7,324 nucleotides of DNA from Deltaproteobacteria bacterium. Lineage in GTDB: Bacteria > Myxococcota > B64-G9. Where the stretch lies: the NCBI GenBank assembly GCA_030591745.1, contig JAUVAM010000179.1, forward strand, positions 1 to 7,324, in the 5' to 3' direction. Shown here piece after piece: positions 1 through 5,483 of this stretch. Below the pieces are notes generated by a model. It was given only the letters and a program-made list of their open reading frames with translations, did no database searches and was not told the origin of the DNA. The position numbers and the translations under genes were made by a program. Position 1 is the first letter of the stretch, and each line of letters begins with the position of its first letter.

Positions 1-60
1 CCCGGCTGCCAGGACTGCTTTTCCCCTTCATTGCAAGCCCTTAACCTGTCCCCTGGTCTC

Positions 61-77
61 TTGGCACGCATTTCGCT
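61..77 (+). promoter_or_regulatory. Putative sigma-54 (-24/-12) promoter of the operon
   Basis: The bases read TTGGCACGCATTTCGCT. Against the sigma-54 consensus TGGCAC-N5-TTGC(A/T), the -24 element is perfect, the GG (63-64) to GC (75-76) spacing is exactly right, and the -12 element has one mismatch (TCGC for TTGC). Transcription would start about 12 bases beyond the GC, near 87-89, leaving a short leader that just includes the ribosome binding site at 91-97. No sigma-70 pair with proper spacing is visible here. If real, the operon needs an enhancer-binding activator whose sites would lie in or upstream of bases 1-60; I see no convincing inverted repeat for one in that stretch. Confidence 0.6.
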
Positions 78-90
78 CTATGTAAGGGCG

Positions 91-97
91 AAAGGAG
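91..97 (+). promoter_or_regulatory. Ribosome binding site of the first gene
   Basis: AAAGGAG sits nine bases before the ATG at 107 and fixes that ATG as the start of the metallo-beta-lactamase gene. Confidence 0.75.
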
Positions 98-106
98 TAC
101 CAAGCC

Positions 107-2317
107 ATGACGACCCACCCGAACAAACCCATTCAAATCCAAAAGTTGATGCCCGGTGCGGAAATCATCAGTACAGGCTCTCACCAGATCGCCGTCGGTT
201 TCCCGGAAGAAGTGGTCAAGGCCTGGATGCTTGCAAAGGTCCAGCCCACGGCCTGGCTGGTCCCGGATATCCGCTCGTCCTCCGGCGTCGTGCAGTGGGC
301 CTTGGAGTTCCCTCTTTATTACGCGCTTTTCATCCAGGGGCTTTTCGCCGCGGGAAAAAAGGTCCAAGTGATCACACGCCGCTCGGACTGGCCCGCCCTG
401 CTGGAGTCTTTGCGTTTGACCTTGCTTGGCCCCAGCCAAAAAGAAATGCTCGAAGCCGGCGTGAGCGAAGCCCGGGCCGCGCGCATCGCTCGCGAGTCTG
501 AACACCTGGCCCTCAAAACAGCCGACGGCAAAGTGGCCCAGATTGAAGATTTCTTGGAGCCCCACTTTTTCGACGAAGAGGGCATGGTTGAGCTGGACGG
601 CCTGCGCATGCGTCGCCACGGTGACAACGTCTATTCCTTCTTTTCCGAAGACGACCGCATCGAAGAACACCGGATCGAACACGGCCCGGCCGCGCCACCC
701 TACGCCGCCAAACTGCCGAGACCCATGGCCAACCCCTTGCGCGCACAGCCCTTCCAGGTCATCGCCTTGGGCACCGGAACGGGCTTCGACCCCACCGGCC
801 CCTGCACCAGTTTTCTGGTCCAAACAAACGGCCGCTTCATGCTCATCGACGCCGGCCCCTACGTGCTCGAGCTTTTGTCCCATGCCGGCTTCAGCCCCAA
901 CCAACTTGAGGCTGTCTTCATCACCCACGCACACGAGGACCACGCCGTGGGTCTGAGTTCGCTTCTGAAGCTGAACAAACGCCTGCGCCTTCACATGACC
1001 CTGGAGACTGCCACCGTCCTGCGCCGCAAGTTGGCCATCTTAAACCCAGGGGTCTCGGCACCGGAAAAACTCTTGGATGACGCCTTTGATCTGCAACTCA
1101 TCCACCCGAACGAAGAAGGACAGTTCGCCAGCCTTCGCCTGCGATTTCACGACACCTTACACCCCATCCCCTGCGTGGGCGTAGAGATGAGCATGCCCGA
1201 CGGCGCCGGTCGACGCTCGGTTCTCTTTGTCGGCGACCACGCCTCTAGCCAGGTGGTGCAGCAAGCCCACGAAGCCGGCGCCATCGACGAGGCGCGCCTG
1301 GCCGCGCTGGAATCCCTGCACCACTGGCAAGGCGATCTGATGCTGGCCGACGTGGGCGGCGGTCCCATCCACGGTCTGTGCAGCGACTACGCCACGCGGG
1401 CCGCGAGACAACTCGTCTGTGTACACACACCGGCTCTGCCCGCCGAAGAAGCCCATCTGCACACCCTGGCCAGACCGGGTCATCGCTACACCCTGATCGA
1501 ACAACAATCCCGACCCAGCGCCTTGGAGCGAGGCCTGGCGCAACAAGCCCTGGCCGAAACCTTTGGCGCCGAAGCAGCAAACGCCTTAGGGGCCATGCTG
1601 GATGGTGCCGAAGCCCTGACTGTCAACCGGGACCAGGTCGTGCTCCGGGCCGGCGAGGTCACACGGGACGTGTACGTGGTCTTGTCCGGCGAACTGGAGG
1701 TCTGGGTGGACGGCACGGACAACCAAGCCCGTCGAGTGGCCAAGCTGCAAGCCGGAGAAGTCTTCGGAGAGATGGCGGCCATTCGAGGCGCGCCCCGCTC
1801 AGCCACCGTGCGAGCGGCATGTCCCGCCCGACTGGTGCGCATCCCGGATGAACTCTTTGGCTCATTCGCCAAGGCCGCCGAACTGGCCAAGCGCCTGCCC
1901 GAACTGTGGCGCAAGCGCAGCCAACTCGAGCGCGTGCCCATGCTGGCGGCCACCTCGGTGACGGCCCGCAACCGCTTCGCGGAGGCCAGCGTCATCCGCA
2001 CCATCGGCCCGGGCTCCACCTTGATCAGGGAGGGCTCCCGCTCCAACACGGTCTTCGTGCTGGTGGCCGGCAGAGTACAAGTTTACAAGGGCGAAGAGCC
2101 CTTGCTGGTAAACGGTGCGCCGGTCATCGTGCCCGCGGGCCAACTCATCGGCGAGACCGCACCCTTCCTGGCCCAAGCACGCAACGCCTCCATCGTAACC
2201 CTGGACGAGTGTCAGGTCTTGGCCATCCGGGGACAGGATTTCAAACGGATCGTCAAAACATCACCCCAAATGTTCACGGATATCTCACGCCTGGTGGCCA
2301 AACGCCAAGCCGCCTAG
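107..2317 (+). CDS. Metallo-beta-lactamase-fold hydrolase with two cyclic-nucleotide-binding domains (probable cyclic-nucleotide phosphodiesterase)
   Basis: This 736-residue protein has three parts. Residues about 1-210 form an N-terminal region containing GFPEEVVK and ALEFPLYYALF, which resembles, from memory, the N-terminus of spirochaete-type proteins annotated as cAMP/cGMP-dependent cyclic-nucleotide phosphodiesterases. Residues about 215-450 are a metallo-beta-lactamase domain: D248 in LIDAGP, the metal motif H274-x-H276-x-D278-H279, a His in TLHPIP (H352), D377 in FVGDH, and late histidines H422 and H440. Residues about 485-595 and 620-735 are two cNMP-binding domains. The first has a near-canonical phosphate-binding cassette (G554-E555 to R564-S565-A566) and the second a looser one (G682-E683 to R692-N693-A694-S695). 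Expected role: cytoplasmic hydrolysis of a cyclic nucleotide or another phosphodiester, tuned by cyclic nucleotide binding. No signal peptide is seen. It is the first gene of the operon. Fold and domains are secure; the substrate is inferred and could be an RNA. Confidence 0.88.
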   Translation: MTTHPNKPIQIQKLMPGAEIISTGSHQIAVGFPEEVVKAWMLAKVQPTAWLVPDIRSSSGVVQWALEFPLYYALFIQGLFAAGKKVQVITRRSDWPALLESLRLTLLGPSQKEMLEAGVSEARAARIARESEHLALKTADGKVAQIEDFLEPHFFDEEGMVELDGLRMRRHGDNVYSFFSEDDRIEEHRIEHGPAAPPYAAKLPRPMANPLRAQPFQVIALGTGTGFDPTGPCTSFLVQTNGRFMLIDAGPYVLELLSHAGFSPNQLEAVFITHAHEDHAVGLSSLLKLNKRLRLHMTLETATVLRRKLAILNPGVSAPEKLLDDAFDLQLIHPNEEGQFASLRLRFHDTLHPIPCVGVEMSMPDGAGRRSVLFVGDHASSQVVQQAHEAGAIDEARLAALESLHHWQGDLMLADVGGGPIHGLCSDYATRAARQLVCVHTPALPAEEAHLHTLARPGHRYTLIEQQSRPSALERGLAQQALAETFGAEAANALGAMLDGAEALTVNRDQVVLRAGEVTRDVYVVLSGELEVWVDGTDNQARRVAKLQAGEVFGEMAAIRGAPRSATVRAACPARLVRIPDELFGSFAKAAELAKRLPELWRKRSQLERVPMLAATSVTARNRFAEASVIRTIGPGSTLIREGSRSNTVFVLVAGRVQVYKGEEPLLVNGAPVIVPAGQLIGETAPFLAQARNASIVTLDECQVLAIRGQDFKRIVKTSPQMFTDISRLVAKRQAA

Positions 2318-2338
2318 GAAAACGAACAGGACTCGACC

Positions 2339-3580
2339 ATGAAGCGCTTAGCTCTGAATCCAAGCATCACGGCCGATGGACAGGTGGAACTGGCCTGGGC
2401 CAGTGAAACAAAGCTGGCCTGGGTCGCCGTGCTGGTCATGCGCACAGGGGCCGTACCCGCCTACACCGCTTTCCACCTGGACGGCTCCACCCGCCGCTTT
2501 GGTTTTTCGAGCCTGAGCCGGCACCAGCGATATCGCATGGCCATCATCGGCCAGGAGGAAGACGGTGACTTGGCGAGCTCTTGTTGGTGGGCCCTCACAC
2601 CGCGGGCGGGAACGAAAGCCCAAAAAGAAAACAAGCACCCCACGGACGGACAAGATACGGCCCAGATCGAAAGTCTGTTGCTCATGCCTCAGGAAGATCG
2701 ACTGACCTTGTGGTGGTCTTTGGGTCCGGGCTTTGCCGACCGAATGAAGCTCGAACTCCGCCAGGAGGGGCGCTTGGTTTTATATCGCGAGCTGGAGCCC
2801 GAACTCACGTCCCTTGCCATCGACCTCGGTCCGGACATGAATTTTGTTGCCGGAAAAGAGCTAGAGCTTAGCCTTGCGAGTTCTTTCTGCGGCATGCAGG
2901 CGGCGGAAATCCAGAAGATTCGCTGCCGACTTGCAGCCCAAGGCGCCGAGCGCCAGGCTAACCGCCACCTGCCACAAGATCGCTTAGTCTACGCCACCTT
3001 GAGCCTGGAGCCTGAAATCAGCATCTTCGAAGAAGACGAGACAGACAAGCCTCAAGCGACTCAGCGCCAACTCATCTGTGGACGCTGCGGCAAGACACTG
3101 ACCTGGCAGAGTTACCGACTGCGATGCGCCAACTGCAATGCCGAATTCATCCCCAACGGTCGCGGTGACTACCTGGACGTGGACCGCTTGCGCTTCGGCA
3201 CCTGCCGCTGCTGTCGCCCCGCCAAGATCCTGATCCAGCCCCGGACCAGCGGACACTTGGCCTGCGCCCACTCCCACAAGGAACACATTCGCCTGCCGGG
3301 ACTCAGTGATTACCTGTTGGCCGAGGATCTGCCCTACGGCCTTTGTCAATGTTGTCGACCACGCAAACCCCTTGTGAAAAAGGGCAAGCAGATCCGCTGC
3401 TCGGGAAGCGACGAGGTCCACCGCCAAAAGCAGGGCCGCTGGGTGCTCATCCCAAGCCAAACCGTCTTCGACGCGGCCGCCATCGATTCTCTGCTGGACG
3501 CCGGCATGGCTGAAATCTGCGCGACAGGGGTCACCCGCACTGAAACCGCCACCAAACGAAAGAAAAGGAGACGATCATGA
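2339..3580 (+). CDS. Zinc-ribbon protein with beta-sandwich-like N-terminus and two CxCC modules
   Basis: I do not recognise this 413-residue protein as a named family. Residues 1-95 look beta-rich and fibronectin-III-like (alternating hydrophobics, a VELAW strand, a YRMAI strand); residues about 110-200 may be a second such domain. A classic zinc ribbon follows, with C247, C250, C263 and C266. Two related modules come next: C289-x-C291-C292 with RPAK and a later C309, then C336-x-C338-C339 with RPRK and C354. The C-terminus is very basic (KRKKRRRS) and could bind nucleic acid or an acidic partner. AGGA at 2328-2331 supports the ATG at 2339. The last four bases overlap the next gene (ATGA), implying translational coupling. 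It occupies the upstream position where Ubl-E2-JAB-E1 operons carry the modifier or target, but it has no Gly-Gly end. It might be an adaptor, an E3-like scaffold or the substrate; that is inference. Confidence 0.8.
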   Translation: MKRLALNPSITADGQVELAWASETKLAWVAVLVMRTGAVPAYTAFHLDGSTRRFGFSSLSRHQRYRMAIIGQEEDGDLASSCWWALTPRAGTKAQKENKHPTDGQDTAQIESLLLMPQEDRLTLWWSLGPGFADRMKLELRQEGRLVLYRELEPELTSLAIDLGPDMNFVAGKELELSLASSFCGMQAAEIQKIRCRLAAQGAERQANRHLPQDRLVYATLSLEPEISIFEEDETDKPQATQRQLICGRCGKTLTWQSYRLRCANCNAEFIPNGRGDYLDVDRLRFGTCRCCRPAKILIQPRTSGHLACAHSHKEHIRLPGLSDYLLAEDLPYGLCQCCRPRKPLVKKGKQIRCSGSDEVHRQKQGRWVLIPSQTVFDAAAIDSLLDAGMAEICATGVTRTETATKRKKRRRS

Positions 3581-3888
3581 ACAATCTCGAAGACAAGACG
3601 AACCAGGAACAGAACATGACAGCCGGTGTCATCCGAGCCCGCTGCACCTGCTGCGCCGAACCGCGCCCCCTTCAGGCCGACGCCCGCCTGAACGCCAACC
3701 AGTTGGTCTGTCCCACCAGCAAACAGATCTACCTGGATCGAGGCGATGGCTGGTTCGAGGCTGTTGGAGAGGTCTTGAGCGGCGCGCCCCAGTCCATTGA
3801 GACCAGCGAGCCGCAGGCCTTGGGAGACAGGCCGCAGCGCAGCGACGCAAAAACCCGCATCGAGTTGGAAACCGCCACTTTCGCCTAG
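3577..3888 (+). CDS. Small CxCC-module protein
   Basis: This 103-residue protein starts at the ATG overlapping the upstream stop codon (ATGA), with AAGGAG at 3565-3570 six bases before it, so the start is well supported. Its core, residues about 18-65, has C23-x-C25-C26, a following Pro/Arg stretch, C45 about 19 residues later, then a short run ending DGWFEAV. This matches the two modules at the end of the preceding protein in order and hydrophobic pattern, and probably binds one metal ion. The N-terminus (1-16) is polar, and the C-terminus (66-103) is polar and likely disordered, ending in ETATFA with no diglycine. Size and position recall the ubiquitin-like gene of related operons, but I see no beta-grasp signature. 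The function is unknown; the cysteine-rich core and coupling to its neighbours suggest a partner of the conjugation machinery. Confidence 0.75.
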   Translation: MNNLEDKTNQEQNMTAGVIRARCTCCAEPRPLQADARLNANQLVCPTSKQIYLDRGDGWFEAVGEVLSGAPQSIETSEPQALGDRPQRSDAKTRIELETATFA

Positions 3889-3902
3889 ACCGGAGGCCCA
3901 CC

Positions 3903-4613
3903 ATGAAGCAGTTCGTGCCAAAACAAGGACCCAGCGGAACCAAGCTTGAAGGATTCGATTTGGATCTGGAAACCGCCGCGGAGCTGCTTCCTTTCGTTCG
4001 AAAAGGCCCCAAGGGCATGCGGCGCCTGGAAAAAGAAGCCGAAGACATGGCCAAACACCTGCCCCGCTGGTTGCTGACCGTCAGCTCTGGAAAAACTCGC
4101 TTCGCCTGCCCCAAGTGCAAGGGCATGTTGATTTTTGAACAAGGTCTCCGCTGCAGTGCCTGCGGCACGAAGCTGCCCACCCATCGCTTATCCACTCACG
4201 CCCGGGCCTGCTGGTTCGGGCTCTTGCCCCCCATCGGCCTCTCCGGCCTGAGCAAACTCGATCAAGCCCTGAGCACAAACGGGGCACCGGCCGGCCACGT
4301 GGCTGCACAGCATGCCGAGCTGGGGCGCTTCTTGATGGTGCCTTTGCTTGCCGGCTACCACCCCGACTATCCCTTGTCGCCGCCCCAGATCCGCTACTTG
4401 CCCGGCTTTTTCGAGCTGCCCTTCATGCCGTCGGACAAGGCCTCGCACCGGGTGCATCTCTATGGCCAGGGCGTCTTGTGTCTCTTCGCCTCGGGCCAAT
4501 GGAACCGCAAGGACTTCATCCGCCAGGTCATCGAGCAACGGGCCTACGCCCATGTCATCAAAATGCTCAACTTCGCCAACGGCAAACGCAAAGCATTCGC
4601 CAAAGTTAGTTAA
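3903..4613 (+). CDS. E2-like (UBC-fold) ubiquitin-conjugating protein with N-terminal zinc ribbon
   Basis: This 236-residue protein begins after CGGAGG (3891-3896), six bases before the ATG. Residues 1-60 are charged and mostly helical. Residues 66-90 form a zinc ribbon with C69, C72, C84 and C87. Residues about 100-236 show the UBC-fold signature: a hydrophobic strand, then Y156-P157-x-x-P160-P161 (the YPxxPP motif of E2 enzymes), then HLYGQGVLCLF with candidate catalytic cysteine C193, W200 seven residues on, and a C-terminal helix. The HPN tripeptide of eukaryotic E2s is not preserved, as is common in prokaryotic E2 relatives. Expected role: accept an activated modifier from the downstream E1 as a thioester on C193 and pass it to a target. 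It lies immediately before the JAB and E1 genes. The zinc ribbon could replace a separate E3 for target or partner binding, which is inference. The UBC assignment rests on motifs only. Confidence 0.78.
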   Translation: MKQFVPKQGPSGTKLEGFDLDLETAAELLPFVRKGPKGMRRLEKEAEDMAKHLPRWLLTVSSGKTRFACPKCKGMLIFEQGLRCSACGTKLPTHRLSTHARACWFGLLPPIGLSGLSKLDQALSTNGAPAGHVAAQHAELGRFLMVPLLAGYHPDYPLSPPQIRYLPGFFELPFMPSDKASHRVHLYGQGVLCLFASGQWNRKDFIRQVIEQRAYAHVIKMLNFANGKRKAFAKVS

Positions 4614-4625
4614 GGGAGAGCCATC

Positions 4626-5483
4626 ATGCACCCGACCACGCCACGTTTCCTCATGGGCATGCGCGCCTGGCAAGAACTTTGCGGTGAACTGGATCGGGTT
4701 GCGCCGGATGAGGGCCTGGCCGTTCCACTGATGAGCATCGAACTGCGACGGGGATTGGCCCATCCGGTACAAACCATGTACCTGGATCAAATCAAGCACG
4801 TGATCATACCCAGGCTCTTTTTGCTCCCGGGTCATCTGCAAGACAACCGCTGGGCCCGAGTGCAGGCCCTGGCGGGCAGCGACGACGCCCTGCAATCCCG
4901 CATCGATCGCTGCCTGGATCTTTACCCACGCCTGCGACCGGCGGGATTCATTCATTCTCATCCCTTCGCCAAGGCCAGAACCTGGCCTTCTTCCGGCCCA
5001 AGAGGTGATATCGAAGGCCACCTCAAACCCCTGATGCAGCGCAACGGCCAAAGCGGTTTGGCCACCGGCTTCAGCCTCATCGCCTGCCGCAACCGCAGCG
5101 GTCGTGGATGGAAGCTGCAAGCCTTTGCCCTGGATCGGCAGGGCCAAGTCTCGGATTGCGGCATGGTTCAGCCCGCACCGGAAGGCCATCCCGCCCTTCG
5201 TCGCGCGCTACGCGGTCACGCCATGCAACAACAAGCAGGAAGAAAAATCATTCTGCCCTGGCTCCAGCACATGAAATCCTCAGGACTACAGGTCCAAACC
5301 CAATCGCTCTTCGACGGATGGTTACGCTGCGATTTGTCGCGCAACGAGGAACGCCTCATATCGGTGCTCTTGCCCGCGGATTTTCCACGCCATTCTCCAC
5401 GGGTCTACCTGCGAAAAGGAAATCGCTGGGAAACGAGCCGGTCCCGCCTACCCGAGACCCAATTCATCAAGGAGGTGGCCTAA
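4626..5483 (+). CDS. JAB/JAMM-type predicted isopeptidase with UBC-like C-terminal region
   Basis: This 285-residue protein starts 12 bases after the E2 stop, behind GGGAGAG (4614-4620). Residues about 15-165 are a JAB-like metalloprotease domain: E29 in PDEGLAVPL is the likely catalytic glutamate, and GFIHSHPF provides H110 and H112. The third ligand is probably D128 in SSGPRGD, 16 residues after H112 rather than the usual 11, so the HxH-to-Asp loop is expanded. Families of this type cleave ubiquitin-like proteins from targets or trim modifier precursors. Residues about 195-285 form an extra domain: a helix, a strand, then RLISVLLPADFPRHSP and RVYL, where F253-P254-x-x-S257-P258 has the same spacing as YPxxPP in the neighbouring E2. 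No cysteine follows, so this part would be a non-catalytic UBC/RWD-like remnant. The following E1 gene begins directly after the stop codon. JAB identity is fairly sure; the second domain is tentative. Confidence 0.78.
   Translation: MHPTTPRFLMGMRAWQELCGELDRVAPDEGLAVPLMSIELRRGLAHPVQTMYLDQIKHVIIPRLFLLPGHLQDNRWARVQALAGSDDALQSRIDRCLDLYPRLRPAGFIHSHPFAKARTWPSSGPRGDIEGHLKPLMQRNGQSGLATGFSLIACRNRSGRGWKLQAFALDRQGQVSDCGMVQPAPEGHPALRRALRGHAMQQQAGRKIILPWLQHMKSSGLQVQTQSLFDGWLRCDLSRNEERLISVLLPADFPRHSPRVYLRKGNRWETSRSRLPETQFIKEVA
5469..5476 (+). promoter_or_regulatory. Strong ribosome binding site of the E1-like gene
   Basis: AAGGAGGT is a perfect Shine-Dalgarno sequence inside the end of the JAB gene, seven bases before the ATG at 5484. 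The ATG abuts the JAB stop codon (TAAATG), so the two genes are probably translationally coupled. Confidence 0.8.

Noticed and set aside
1..60. Activator binding sites upstream of the promoter
   Set aside because: Only short, weak symmetry (CCAGG/CCTGG, TTGCAA) is visible, which is expected by chance.
41..994. Long minus-strand open frame (317 codons)
   Set aside because: It lies antisense to the MBL gene, which has clear catalytic motifs, in GC-rich DNA where antisense frames stay open by chance. Its translation shows no recognisable domain.
4188..5189. Long minus-strand open frame (333 codons) across the E2 and JAB genes
   Set aside because: It is antisense to two motif-bearing, well-spaced genes and its translation has no recognisable family; a codon-bias shadow.
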